A stretch of DNA of 64,000 nt from contig NZ_BMIN01000001.1 of assembly GCF_014642405.1 (NCBI RefSeq), positions 360,658-424,657 on the forward strand. Direction: 5' to 3'. A model generated the notes under the pieces. That model was given only the letters and a program-made list of their open reading frames with translations. It did not search any database and had not been told where the DNA came from. Shown here piece by piece: positions 54,850 through 63,875 of this stretch. The stretch comes from Pontibacillus salipaludis. GTDB lineage: Bacteria; Bacillota; Bacilli; Bacillales; BH030062. The position numbers and the translations under genes are program-made. How positions within the stretch are numbered: position 1 is the first letter of the stretch; the number at the start of each line of letters is the position of its first letter.

Positions 54850-55309
54850 TTTTCTTCTATTGTACCCTTTTCACCCAAATTTGTCATGAACTTGGAGGAA
54901 AAAGGGAATGAACACCTCTTCTTTTTGAAACAATAAAACAGCCAACAGAAAAAAATGAAAAAAATATTTTCCTTTTAACTACCTGATTCTCCACGTCCCC
55001 CTGTCCACACCAGTGCGATAAGGAAAAGAAAAATCATGTCTCACTACTCACGACTTTTCGCTACCACACCAATGCGTTGATGCGATAAAGAATAAGCGGG
55101 TTTACCTCCTTGTGTACATATGGAGCGGAAAGTGTGTCTTACATAAAAATGGGATCGGTTGTTTTTTGATTTTTATCAATATTCGACAAATTGCGCATTT
55201 TACAATATCCCTTTAAATCAGGCATAAGTTTTTCTATACTTCTTTAGTACTCAAAACGATAAAATAAATTGTTTGAAAAATCACAAGAAAAAGAAAGGGA
55301 GATCCAACT
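54850..55309. other. Non-coding interval upstream of the AbgT transporter
   Basis: No gene seen in 460 bases. It contains an imperfect direct repeat: CCACACCAGTGCGATAAGG at 55005 and CCACACCAATGCG-TTGA-TGCGATAAAG at 55064. The rest is AT-rich leader before the transporter. Confidence 0.5.
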
Positions 55310-56848
55310 ATGGAGGATACTCAAAAACGCGGTTGGGTAACTAAGGCCCTCGATGTCATCGAGCGCGTCGGGAATAAACTTCCCCACCCAGCAACACTTT
55401 TTGCTATATTAGCAGGACTAATTATTGTAGTCTCAGGAATTATGGCAGCCATTGGCGTGACGGTAGAAGACCCTATTAAAGGTGAAACCGTTACTGTCTT
55501 CAACTTAATGTCTTCAGAGGGAATTAAGTATATATTTGAGAACTTTGTAACGAACTTCACAGGCTTCGCACCACTGGGAACAGTTCTTGTAACGATGCTT
55601 GGTATTGGCGTTGCAGAACGTTCCGGCTTGATTAGCGCTATGCTTCGCGGCCTTGTTACATCTGTACCAAGCTCCATGATTACAGCTGCACTAGTATTTG
55701 CTGGTATTATGTCTAGTATGGCAGCTGATGCTGGTTACGTTGTTCTTGTTCCTTTAGGGGCTGTCTTATATGCAGGTCTAGGACGCCACCCATTAGCAGG
55801 ACTAGCAGCAGCATTCGCCGGTGTTTCAGCAGGTTTCAGTGCGAACTTATCGTTAACAGCTCTAGATCCTTTACTTGCTGACTTAACAATTGAAGCTGTT
55901 AAAAACTCTGCTTTCCCTGAGTACGCTGGTCAAATTCAATACACAATGAACTACTTCTTCATGTTAGCTTCTGTAGTTCTGTTAACAATAGTCGGCACAT
56001 GGGTAACAAACCGATTTGTTGAACCTCGCCTTGGCAATTACCAAGGGGAAGTCGAAGAAGAAATCAATTACTTAACAAAAGCAGAGAAAAAAGGTCTTAT
56101 TCTTTCATTCCTATCTCTTCTTGTTACGTTAGGCTTGTTATCTTTACTGATTGCATTTGAGTGGTCCCCGCTTCGAAATAACGAAGATGTTCTGATGTCA
56201 CCATTCTTCTTCAACCTTGTTCCAAGCATCTTCTTGGCTTTCTTTATCCCTGGCCTTGTATACGGAATTGTTACGAAGAATATTAAAAACGACAAAGATG
56301 TAGCAAATCAGTTAAACGAAACAATGGAAACGATGGGATCATTCATAGTTCTATCCTTCTTCGCTGCTCAGTTTGTTGGATTCTTTGCAAAAACAAACCT
56401 TGGACGCATCTTAGCCATTAAAGGTGCCGAATTTTTAGACAGCACAGGCATTAATGATTTCCGCGTTGTAATCCTATTTATTATTGTTGCTTCTCTCATT
56501 AACCTTGTTATGGGAAGTGCATCAGCAAAATGGGCCATTATGGCACCTGTATTCGTACCTATTATGATGCGTATCGGATATAGCCCAGAATTCACGACCC
56601 TGATTTACCGTATTGCGGATTCAACAACAAACGTTATTTCACCACTTATGACATATTTTGCAATTGTAATTGCCTTTGCTCAAAAGTATGACAAACGCGT
56701 AGGTATTGGAACACTAATTTCTACAATGCTCCCATACTCCATCGCATTCTTTATTGCTTGGCTAATCATGCTTATTATTTGGGTTGTTGTTGGTATTCCA
56801 ATCGGACCAGACACAGGCATTTACTTTGACGGAGAAATGTGGAAATAA
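55310..56848 (+). CDS. AbgT-family transporter
   Basis: A 512-residue membrane protein with 11 or 12 helices of the AbgT family. The members import p-aminobenzoyl-glutamate or export antimetabolites. Typical parts are LPHPATLFAILAGLIIV near the start, SSMAADAGYVVLVPLGAVLY, the NLVMGSASAKWAIMAPVFVPIMM hairpin and DSTTNVISPLMTYF. AAAGGGAG precedes the ATG. It faces a RocB-like peptidase gene across a terminator. Confidence 0.9.
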   Translation: MEDTQKRGWVTKALDVIERVGNKLPHPATLFAILAGLIIVVSGIMAAIGVTVEDPIKGETVTVFNLMSSEGIKYIFENFVTNFTGFAPLGTVLVTMLGIGVAERSGLISAMLRGLVTSVPSSMITAALVFAGIMSSMAADAGYVVLVPLGAVLYAGLGRHPLAGLAAAFAGVSAGFSANLSLTALDPLLADLTIEAVKNSAFPEYAGQIQYTMNYFFMLASVVLLTIVGTWVTNRFVEPRLGNYQGEVEEEINYLTKAEKKGLILSFLSLLVTLGLLSLLIAFEWSPLRNNEDVLMSPFFFNLVPSIFLAFFIPGLVYGIVTKNIKNDKDVANQLNETMETMGSFIVLSFFAAQFVGFFAKTNLGRILAIKGAEFLDSTGINDFRVVILFIIVASLINLVMGSASAKWAIMAPVFVPIMMRIGYSPEFTTLIYRIADSTTNVISPLMTYFAIVIAFAQKYDKRVGIGTLISTMLPYSIAFFIAWLIMLIIWVVVGIPIGPDTGIYFDGEMWK

Positions 56849-56853
56849 AACAC

Positions 56854-56887
56854 AAAAGTTCAGCTCAATAAATTGAGCTGGACTTTT
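56854..56887. terminator. Terminator between the AbgT and RocB-like genes
   Basis: AAAGTTCAGCTCAA pairs with TTGAGCTGGACTTT; T run on the plus strand. Confidence 0.85.
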
Positions 56888-56946
56888 TTATATGGAAAAT
56901 GCAATAGAAAGAGTAGATTCATTATCGATCCTTTAAACTAACTAAA

Positions 56947-58566
56947 TTATGATTTCAATAAAGTATGAATAGTTTCAGATATAATCTCTGGTAATTGTTC
57001 AAAGCTGTAGGATAGCTCCAATCGCTCAGACCACTGATGAGGATCCTTCCCTCTTGGACCTACATTTAAAATGGGCATCCTTAACATCGATAGCCGTTCA
57101 TTTGATAATTCGAACCCATTACCATGTAAAGGCATATTTTCGAGAAGTGTATTTAATTTAGTCTCAGAAGTTGGAGGCCCTATAAAGCTAAGGTCCGATA
57201 ATCCAGGAAAGAACTCTACTTCTTCTAACTTTATTTTAAATTTGGCTTCTGTGTAATCCTTAACATGCTGAAGAGTATCTTTGATATACTTATCTTCTTT
57301 TGAAGACACAGATGGGTAAAACGGAGGGCTATAAAACAAGACAATCATGGGTGCTAGATCCTTACATAATGAAGCTAGTTCTTGAACTAATAAAGTTGAA
57401 AACTCCCGATCCCCTTTATCTCTTTGACTAATAAGGAGGTTCCTTCTTCTCTCTACTTCTTCTTCCCCAAAACGCTGCACCGCCTCATCATATAATTCTT
57501 CATACGTAAAAACTCGAACAGGTCTTTCTGGTATATGAATCCCTGGTTTCTCTTTTAAGAAGGCTCGTGCTTTAGAGTTAAAATGCTCACTTGTTTGACT
57601 ACTTGCCCGATGGGCGGCTTCTAGTAACTTATTATGGATGTCTTTGGTCGACTGCTTTAAGTAAAGAACATTGTACATGGCCACGGCTGCTTGAGGAGTC
57701 TGAACAGAATATTCATCTTTTAAATCCCGTTGCATTAAAGATATAGGAGGGGGAGTTGTTTCCTCACCTACTGTTTCAATAAAAGCTTCATTTAATTCCA
57801 ATTCTTGAGCGAGGTAACTCACCATTAAGTTTGCGTTTAATCCTGCGAAGGGCTCTCCAACATGTGTCTCCTTTCCATAACACAAGAAGCCAGGAAGGAG
57901 CTTTCCAATAGACCCTGAATACACATATTGACGTGGGTCACCAGGATACTGACTAAACATTGGCTCTCCATTCAAACATGCTTTATAATTCAAATTCTCT
58001 TGTTTCTGAATTTCTTGAAGTGCTGGTAACGCCTGAAGCATTCCTAATGAGTTAACCTCCTCATCCGGAACGGTTAAAAGGAGTACGTTCCCTTTAAACT
58101 CTCCCTCCATTGCACGTTCAAGCATTGACATATGCAGAGTAAGCCCGGCTTTCATATCCATGATCCCCCGACCAAAAAGCCATTCACCATTCTTTATATC
58201 TTGTTGAATAGCTTCTGGGAGCTCATCCTGCATTCGCTCATATTCTTCCGTTAAACCGCGTGGATAGAAAGCTAAAGGTTTTTTAGATCCGAAATCATCT
58301 ACACCAACAACATCAAAATGGCTTAGTAAAATGACTGTATCTTGTGTGTTGTCTTGTTTCACAAGTGCCGTCACTAATTCCCGACCGTCTGGTAAAGGAT
58401 GGAGCTTTACATGACTTGGGTGTTCTTTGAAATAAGGTTTTTCCATAAAACGCTGGTGGATATGCTCAGCGAGGGCTATTTCTGCTTCACTTCCAGTAAT
58501 ACTTGGATACTCAACTAATTGACAGAGTAGATCGACAAGCTGCTGCTTTGATTTCCAATCTGACAT
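56947..58566 (-). CDS. rocB: M20-family peptidase, RocB-like
   Basis: A 539-residue zinc peptidase-fold protein resembling RocB of the arginine-degradation group (about 566 in B. subtilis). Metal ligands are in VILLSHFDVVGVDDFG and RGIMDMKAGLTLH, with a second pair in VPDEEVNS. RocB's reaction is not settled. Here it is not beside other roc genes but faces an AbgT transporter, which is often paired with M20 amidohydrolases. Confidence 0.8.
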   Translation of the reverse strand: MSDWKSKQQLVDLLCQLVEYPSITGSEAEIALAEHIHQRFMEKPYFKEHPSHVKLHPLPDGRELVTALVKQDNTQDTVILLSHFDVVGVDDFGSKKPLAFYPRGLTEEYERMQDELPEAIQQDIKNGEWLFGRGIMDMKAGLTLHMSMLERAMEGEFKGNVLLLTVPDEEVNSLGMLQALPALQEIQKQENLNYKACLNGEPMFSQYPGDPRQYVYSGSIGKLLPGFLCYGKETHVGEPFAGLNANLMVSYLAQELELNEAFIETVGEETTPPPISLMQRDLKDEYSVQTPQAAVAMYNVLYLKQSTKDIHNKLLEAAHRASSQTSEHFNSKARAFLKEKPGIHIPERPVRVFTYEELYDEAVQRFGEEEVERRRNLLISQRDKGDREFSTLLVQELASLCKDLAPMIVLFYSPPFYPSVSSKEDKYIKDTLQHVKDYTEAKFKIKLEEVEFFPGLSDLSFIGPPTSETKLNTLLENMPLHGNGFELSNERLSMLRMPILNVGPRGKDPHQWSERLELSYSFEQLPEIISETIHTLLKS

Positions 58567-58718
58567 GATCCCACTCCTCCCCTACTTGGGTAAATATTTA
58601 TTCACTATTCAGATATTTACGCAATCTTATCATAATACATTCTTTCACAGAAACTAAATTGACTTTTACAATTAGATGGAACACAATCAATATGGACTCT
58701 AATTCAGGAGGTGCTACT

Positions 58719-59465
58719 GTGCAAACTTTCATATTTGCTCACAGAGGTGCAAGTAAATTGGCCCCAGAAAATACAATGGCCGCATTTACCTTAGCTCAAA
58801 AGATGGGTGCAGATGGGATTGAGACGGATGTCCAATTAACAAAGGACCAGGTACCCATCTTAATCCACGACGAAACACTTCATCGAACAACTAACGGTAC
58901 TGGATATGTAAAAGATTACACATTCGAAGAATTAAAGAAGCTAGATGCCGGAAAGTGGTTTAGTGAAAAATACGCAGGAGAAAGGCTTCTCGGATTAGAA
59001 GAGTTTCTAGAGTGGGTCTCAAGTACATCACTTTCTCTAAATATTGAATTAAAAAACAACATTATTGATTATAAAGATATTGAGGATAACGTACTTGAGC
59101 TTATAAAACATTACGGTGTTGCAGAAAGAACTATTATTTCGAGTTTTAACCCTAATAGCATTAAACGTTTCAAACGATTATCAAAAGAGATTGAATGTGC
59201 TTGTTTAACGAGCAGACGACCGAAAGATCTTAAAAGTCTTATTGAACAAACAAAAGCCAACGCGCTACACATAAACTATAACGCTTTAAGTAAAGGATTA
59301 ATGAAAGAAGCAAAGCGCCTCCATCTCCCAGTTAGAACCTATACGGTCAATCGCCCCTCGAGGTTAATGCGTGCCTACAAACTTATGTTGGATGGCATTT
59401 TTACAGATGTTCCCCATTCTGCCATTGAATATAGAGAATTATATTTACATAAACACAAACGATAA
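58719..59465 (+). CDS. yqiK: Glycerophosphodiester phosphodiesterase YqiK
   Basis: A 248-residue GDPD enzyme that cleaves glycerophosphodiesters to glycerol 3-phosphate. Catalytic residues lie in FAHRGASKLAPENT, GIETDVQLTKD and ILIHDETLHRTTNG. The start is GTG at 58719 behind GGAGG; a longer frame to 58659 has no site. No signal peptide, so it acts in the cytoplasm. Length fits B. subtilis YqiK. Confidence 0.9.
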   Translation: MQTFIFAHRGASKLAPENTMAAFTLAQKMGADGIETDVQLTKDQVPILIHDETLHRTTNGTGYVKDYTFEELKKLDAGKWFSEKYAGERLLGLEEFLEWVSSTSLSLNIELKNNIIDYKDIEDNVLELIKHYGVAERTIISSFNPNSIKRFKRLSKEIECACLTSRRPKDLKSLIEQTKANALHINYNALSKGLMKEAKRLHLPVRTYTVNRPSRLMRAYKLMLDGIFTDVPHSAIEYRELYLHKHKR

Positions 59466-59466
59466 T

Positions 59467-59494
59467 AAGTGAGCGCTTAGCTCACTTATTTTTA
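59467..59494 (+). terminator. Terminator of yqiK
   Basis: AAGTGAGC-GCTTA-GCTCACTT followed by ATTTTTATA. Confidence 0.85.
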
Positions 59495-59602
59495 TATGGT
59501 TTAATCTTGTTAATTATTTTAAATATTTAATAAAACATACAGAAAACGCATACAATACATTTATTAGAATGATGTTACATATTTTACTAATAAATCCGTT
59601 TA

Positions 59603-59616
59603 GGAAAGCACTTTCA
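59603..59616. promoter_or_regulatory. Possible cre site upstream of gapN
   Basis: GGAAAGCACTTTCA matches the cre pattern at 12 of 14 positions (first base and central G differ). It lies 137 bases before the gapN start, in an AT-rich leader. Confidence 0.3.
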
Positions 59617-59752
59617 TTGATATATCAGTGTTTATGTTTTGCAATATTCCTTAATCAATTATAAAATAACATACAGTGAAGCATCTTAATAAAGAATTAT
59701 TAAATTTTTTATCTACCTGAAGTAAACACTGAACCATAAAGGAGTTTTACAA

Positions 59753-61195
59753 GTGAGTACAACTACAAATGAAATGATCAAAACATTACTAAATGGAGAA
59801 TGGAATGTAAGCGAATCAAACGCAACTGTTGATATCTATTCTCCTTCTAATAAAGAATTAGTCGGAAGCGTACCTTCCTTATCTCAAGAAGAGCTAAATA
59901 CTTCAATTGAAACTACCTCTAAGGCTCAAATCGCTTGGGCAGAGCGTTCAGTACAAGAACGTGGAGAAATTTTAAACAAGTGGGCAGATCTTCTGGAGGA
60001 ACGTAAAGAAGAAATCGGCACCGCAATTATGAAAGAAGTAGCGAAGAACAAAAAGTCTTCTGTATCTGAAGTAGAGCGTACAGTTGATTACATTCGTCAT
60101 ACAGTAGAAGATGCTTATCGCTTAAACGGCGAAGTAAAACGCGGAGACGGATTTAAAGGCGGTTCCCGCTCTAAAGTAGGTTTAGCTGAGAAAGCTCCTC
60201 TTGGAACAATCTTAGCAATTGGACCATTTAACTACCCAGTAAACCTTTCTGCCTCAAAGATTGCACCAGCTCTAGTTCAAGGAAACAGTGTAGTCTTCAA
60301 ACCGGCTACTCAAGGTGCTATTAGTGGCATTAAAATGGTTGAAGCTTTAATCGATGCTGGCCTTCCAAAAGAACTTGTCACAGTCGCAACAGGTCGTGGA
60401 TCTGTAATTGGTGACTTCCTAGTTCAACACCCTAAAGTGGACATGATCTCCTTCACAGGTGGAACTAGTACAGGTCGTCATATTGCTCAACTATCTTCAA
60501 TGGTTCCTCTTGTTCTTGAACTTGGTGGTAAGGACCCAGCAATTGTTCTTGAAGATGCAGACCTAGATAAAGCAGCAAAAGAGATTGTAGCTGGTGCTTA
60601 TAGCTACTCCGGTCAACGTTGTACAGCCATCAAACGCGTCTTAGTTCAAGATGAAGTTGCAGATGAACTTGTGGACCGTATAGCTCATAAAGTGAAGAGC
60701 CTTTCTGTTGGTATGCCAGAAGATAATAAAGATGTAACTCCATTAATCGATAACAAGAGCGCAGATTATGTCCAAAGTCTGATTGATGACGCAAAAGATC
60801 AAGGAGCTAAGGTTGTTTCAGGCGATACGCGTGAAGGAAACCTTCTTCACCCTACTCTTCTAGACAATGTAACAACAGACATGCGCGTAGCTTGGGAAGA
60901 GCCATTCGGACCTGTTCTTCCAATCATCCGTGTATCGAGTCAGTCTGAAGCCATTCAGATTGCGAACGAATCTGAATACGGTTTACAAGCGAGTATCTTC
61001 ACGAAGAATATCGACAATGCCATGAGCATCGCCGACAAATTAGAGGTTGGTACTGTTCAACTGAACGGCAAAACATCTCGCGGACCGGACCACTTCCCAT
61101 TCTTAGGTGTAAAAGCATCTGGTCTTGGTGTACAAGGAATACGCGAAAGCCTCCTTTCTGTGGTACGTGATAAAGTTACTGTTATCAATATGTAA
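59753..61195 (+). CDS. gapN: NADP-dependent glyceraldehyde-3-phosphate dehydrogenase GapN
   Basis: A 480-residue non-phosphorylating enzyme of the aldehyde dehydrogenase family. It oxidises glyceraldehyde 3-phosphate to 3-phosphoglycerate and makes NADPH, bypassing ATP formation. Signature GQRCTAIKRV holds the nucleophile C290; E256 (VLELGGKD) is the base; GPFNYPVNLSASKIAPAL is the NADP site. The start is GTG after AAAGGAG. B. subtilis lacks GapN in this place. Confidence 0.9.
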   Translation: MSTTTNEMIKTLLNGEWNVSESNATVDIYSPSNKELVGSVPSLSQEELNTSIETTSKAQIAWAERSVQERGEILNKWADLLEERKEEIGTAIMKEVAKNKKSSVSEVERTVDYIRHTVEDAYRLNGEVKRGDGFKGGSRSKVGLAEKAPLGTILAIGPFNYPVNLSASKIAPALVQGNSVVFKPATQGAISGIKMVEALIDAGLPKELVTVATGRGSVIGDFLVQHPKVDMISFTGGTSTGRHIAQLSSMVPLVLELGGKDPAIVLEDADLDKAAKEIVAGAYSYSGQRCTAIKRVLVQDEVADELVDRIAHKVKSLSVGMPEDNKDVTPLIDNKSADYVQSLIDDAKDQGAKVVSGDTREGNLLHPTLLDNVTTDMRVAWEEPFGPVLPIIRVSSQSEAIQIANESEYGLQASIFTKNIDNAMSIADKLEVGTVQLNGKTSRGPDHFPFLGVKASGLGVQGIRESLLSVVRDKVTVINM

Positions 61196-61212
61196 TAAGC
61201 GAATCAACGCTA

Positions 61213-61251
61213 AAAAATCTCAGAGTGTATCTACACTCTGAGATTTTTTTA
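61213..61251 (+). terminator. Terminator of gapN
   Basis: AAAAATCTCAGAGTGT pairs with ACACTCTGAGATTTTT, then T residues. Confidence 0.9.
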
Positions 61252-61297
61252 TATTTCGGCTCTGTTAAAGTTTAATGTTGTTATTCTTTATAACAGT

Positions 61298-61595
61298 GTT
61301 TCCGTTTGCGTTATTAGAGTGGGAGGTGGTTTGGGAAATCACTCGCTTTCCGCGGCGAGCTGGGGAGCCTTCTCAATCGCTACGCGCTTTCCAGGGTCTC
61401 CCCTAGTTTAAAAGTGCAGGCGTGGTGCCTAGGACCGTACGGACAAGACAGCTTTTTGGAAAAGGGCGAATAGCCTTTGTAAAAAAGATGACTTGTCTCG
61501 CTAGGTCCTCCACGCCGGAACTAGATTGGCTCTTACTGCCGCAGGAGTCTCGCAATTTCCCGAACCACCTCAGCCATATATGGTGCAACGGAAAC
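61298..61595. repeat. GC-rich palindromic element, copy G, unit 1
   Basis: GTTTCCGTT to AACGGAAAC, 298 bp. Outer arms AGGTGGTTTGGGAAAT and TTTCCCGAACCACCT pair; ACTCGCTTTCCGCGGCGAGCTGGGGAGCC and GCAGGAGTCTCGCAA boxes match the family. It contains a 122-bp second hairpin at 61406-61527 in reverse orientation to copy B. Paired with unit 2 through a 46-bp spacer related to that of copy E. Confidence 0.86.
61406..61527. mobile_element. Nested hairpin cassette inside element G
   Basis: Read on the minus strand it runs from AATCTAGTTCCGGCGTGG to GCACTTTTAAAC and is followed by TAGG. GGCGTGGAGGACCTAG and CCTAGGCACCACGCC form the outer stem; AAAGGC-TATTC-GCCCTTTT forms the tip. It is closely similar to the cassettes in B and H. 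Length 122 bp; no reading frame of its own. Confidence 0.7.
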
Positions 61596-61641
61596 ATGCC
61601 ATATGCGAAAATCCTGCAACTTTCATCGCCCATAAGATGCA

Positions 61642-61819
61642 GGGCCGTTCGTAAAACTATAGTCAGGGGGGTCTGGGGAACGGGGAGACTCCTGCGAGAG
61701 AAAGAGGAAGTTCGACTAAAACCGTCACCTCCTGTGAAAACATCGCACGACCCCACGTCGTGTGAGGGCGCCTTCGGAAAGCGAGTCGTTCCTCAGATAC
61801 CCCAAACACTCAACGGCCC
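61642..61819. repeat. GC-rich palindromic element, copy G, unit 2 (degenerate)
   Basis: GGGCCGTT to AACGGCCC, 178 bp. The ends and the GGGAACGGGGAGACTCCTGCGAG and GAAAGCGAGTCGTTCC boxes are kept, but the middle has drifted and pairs poorly. Confidence 0.75.
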
Positions 61820-61845
61820 TATTTACACATAAGAGTGTCTCAGCT

Positions 61846-62052
61846 TCAAGTCTTCCGCATATTTTGTTCCTTCTTCATCAAATCAACCACGTGTTCTTTT
61901 GGTGTCCAACAATCAAACTTCCACCTTGGGTCAGTTTCATAGCCCAACCGTTCACAGAATCGCCTCGATTTCCCATTTTCTTTAAGGATCCTGAAGTGAA
62001 CACATGTTGCGCAACAATGAAAGTCCTTCACCTCTTTCACCCCCCAATCCAT
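61846..62052 (-). CDS. Small cysteine-rich protein, possibly zinc-binding
   Basis: A 68-residue protein with CCATCVHF near residues 13-20, FCERLGYE and FDCWTPKEHV. The two cysteine pairs plus histidine suggest a small zinc site. The first ATG lacks a ribosome site; a GTG at codon 8 lies behind GGGGGG and may be the true start. I do not recognise the family. The composition is unlike the repeat-derived frames next to it. Confidence 0.5.
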   Translation of the reverse strand: MDWGVKEVKDFHCCATCVHFRILKENGKSRRFCERLGYETDPRWKFDCWTPKEHVVDLMKKEQNMRKT

Positions 62053-62132
62053 AATGAATTAAGAATAACACAAGGCAAACGCCTATTTTCACATTTCCTC
62101 CTAGAACAAAGACCCACATAGGGTTAAAACGG

Positions 62133-62141
62133 CATATCATA
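62133..62141 (+). promoter_or_regulatory. Possible SigK/SigE -10 of the Gly/Tyr-rich gene
   Basis: CATATCATA fits CATAnnnTA. The -35 is not clear. The start codon is 26 bases downstream. Confidence 0.4.
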
Positions 62142-62166
62142 ACAGGAAAAGATAAAGGAGGAGGAA

Positions 62167-62484
62167 ATGATTATGCATTACAACGAATATTCTTATTCCA
62201 CAAACCCTCACTATGAGGACCATAATGTATATAGAGCAGATGAACGAATTTTTGTTGGAAGACGTCCTTTTGGAGGATTCGGGCGTCCTTTTGGGTTTGG
62301 ACGTCCGTTTTTCGGAGGGCCATTTGTAGGCGGACTTGTAGGGGGACTTGTAGGTAGCGCTCTTCTAGCACCATACGGGCGCCCTCCTTATCCGTATTAC
62401 CCACCATACTACGGATACGGATATGGCCCTGGCCCCTACCCTTATTATGGAGGATATGGTTACGGAGGATATGGAGGTTACTAA
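62167..62484 (+). CDS. Gly/Tyr/Pro-rich coat-like protein
   Basis: A 105-residue protein. The first 30 residues are polar (NEYSYSTNPHYEDHN). A repeat of GRPF blocks (GFGRPFGFGRPFFGG) and a short hydrophobic stretch VGGLVGGLVGSALLAP follow, then a Tyr/Gly/Pro-rich tail with YGYGYGPGPYPYYGGYGYGG. Such low-complexity tails are typical of spore coat and crust proteins. GGAGGAGG precedes the ATG. A coat role is inferred from composition and the promoter-like sequence. Confidence 0.7.
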   Translation: MIMHYNEYSYSTNPHYEDHNVYRADERIFVGRRPFGGFGRPFGFGRPFFGGPFVGGLVGGLVGSALLAPYGRPPYPYYPPYYGYGYGPGPYPYYGGYGYGGYGGY

Positions 62485-62529
62485 TATACTCATCTCCTAA
62501 CCCTATGTAAGTTAGAATTAAATTTGACA

Positions 62530-62568
62530 TGAGGACAAAATCAGTTATGATTTTGTCCTCATTTTTCA
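62530..62568 (+). terminator. Terminator of the Gly/Tyr-rich gene
   Basis: ATGAGGACAAAATCA pairs perfectly with TGATTTTGTCCTCAT; TTTTTC follows. Confidence 0.9.
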
Positions 62569-62706
62569 TACATATGGGTAAGGGGAATAAATCATGATTC
62601 TCATAAACAAAAAATGATACCGCTATCAAAGTTTCAAACTGGTTACAAGTGGAATAGTACCTCCGAACCTAAAAATAGTTTTGCGCCATAATAAGGAGGA
62701 CTCTAG

Positions 62707-63576
62707 ATGAATCGTGATGACTTAATGCAAGATGGACCAACTAAACAAGAACAAGAACGTCAACCAGGATACGAAACCCAAATGAACCCTTCCCCTCTTC
62801 AAGCTGACGAAGACTATAAGAGCGGGAATAAACTTAAAGGAAAAGTAACGTTAATCACAGGAGGAGACAGCGGCATCGGTCGTTCTGTAGCCATTGGCTA
62901 CGCTAAAGAAGGCGCTCATGTTGCAATTTCTTACTTAGATGAACACGAAGATGCAGAAGAAACCAAGAAGAAGGTAGAAGCAGAAGGCGTTCAAGCTTTA
63001 CTTCTACCAGGTGATGTTGGCGACGATGCAACATGCCGTGATATTGTAGCGAAAACAGTAGAGACATTTGGGAAACTAGATGTGTTAGTGAATAATGCAG
63101 CAGAACAACACCCGAAAGACGCAATCGAAGATATTTCAGTAGAACAAATAGAAAGTACCTTTAAGACAAATATTTTCTCTATGTTCCATATGGTGAAAGC
63201 AGCACTTCCACACTTAAAACAAGGGAGCGCCATTATCAATACAGCTTCCATCAACCCTTATACAGGAAACGCTGAACTAGTCGATTACACAGCTACAAAA
63301 GGTGCAGTGGTCGCCTTTACTCGATCTATGGCCCAACAACTTGTAAACCGCGGTATCCGAGTAAACGGTGTAGCACCAGGACCTATCTGGACTCCTCTTA
63401 TTCCTGCAACCTTCCCTGAGGAAGAAGTAGATCAGTTTGGAACAAACACCCTAATGGGACGACCTGGACAACCAGTTGAACATGTCGGAAGCTATGTGCT
63501 TCTTGCTTCTGATGACTCTTCTTATATGACAGGTCAATTCATTCATATTAATGGCGGCTTATATACATCTAGCTGA
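62707..63576 (+). CDS. Short-chain dehydrogenase, YdaD/YhdF general-stress type
   Basis: A 289-residue short-chain dehydrogenase with a 45-residue N-terminal extension (QPGYETQMNPSP), as in the general stress proteins YdaD and YhdF. Cofactor site TGGDSGIGR, NNAAEQHP, catalytic Tyr-Lys in YTATK and the conserved VAPGPIWTPLIP. AAGGAGG precedes the start. Reaction unknown; members of this group are SigB-controlled in B. subtilis. Confidence 0.88.
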   Translation: MNRDDLMQDGPTKQEQERQPGYETQMNPSPLQADEDYKSGNKLKGKVTLITGGDSGIGRSVAIGYAKEGAHVAISYLDEHEDAEETKKKVEAEGVQALLLPGDVGDDATCRDIVAKTVETFGKLDVLVNNAAEQHPKDAIEDISVEQIESTFKTNIFSMFHMVKAALPHLKQGSAIINTASINPYTGNAELVDYTATKGAVVAFTRSMAQQLVNRGIRVNGVAPGPIWTPLIPATFPEEEVDQFGTNTLMGRPGQPVEHVGSYVLLASDDSSYMTGQFIHINGGLYTSS

Positions 63577-63583
63577 CCGTTTC

Positions 63584-63628
63584 AAAAAAAAGCAGCCCTT
63601 CCCTTCCAGGAAGAGCTGCTTTTTTTTG
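63584..63628 (+). terminator. Terminator of the short-chain dehydrogenase gene
   Basis: AAAAAAAGCAGC-CTTCC pairs with GGAAG-GCTGCTTTTTTTT. Confidence 0.88.
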
Positions 63629-63710
63629 AAACGACAGGGTCTAAGCCTCGTTACTTTAAAATAGGTCCTGTTAATGTTTAATGTTGATTTTCATATAATC
63701 CATATAAGCA

Positions 63711-63875
63711 GGTCCGTTCACCTAATTAACGTCAGGGCAGGCTTTGGGACTGCGAGACTCCCGCGAGATGAGGAGCCTATCTAGTTCCGGCGTGGAGGAC
63801 CTAGCGAGATAAGTCATCTTTTTTCCAAAAAGCTGTCTTATCCGTACGGTGCTAGGCACCACGCCTGCACTTTTA
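63711..63875. repeat. GC-rich palindromic element, copy H (interrupted)
   Basis: Starts GGTCCGTT, with GGCTTTGGGAC and TGCGAGACTCCCGCGAG of the left arm, then GGAGCCTA and the nested cassette. The right arm is not in the window because an intron begins at 63876. Very similar to copy B. Confidence 0.82.
63780..63875. mobile_element. Nested hairpin cassette inside element H
   Basis: TCTAGTTCCGGCGTGGAGG to GCACCACGCCTGCACTTTTA. The stem GGCGTGG...CCACGCC and GATAAG...CTTATC pairs are intact; the tip is shorter than in B and G, lacking the AAAGGC-GCCTTT segment. Confidence 0.68.

Noticed and set aside
61403..62121. Overlapping frames of 117-136 codons on both strands
   Set aside because: They fall within element G and its nested cassette, or are shadows of the cysteine-rich gene.
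62171..62629. 152-codon minus frame opposite the Gly/Tyr-rich gene
   Set aside because: Open only because the plus-strand repeats of Gly and Tyr codons have no stop complements; runs through a perfect terminator.
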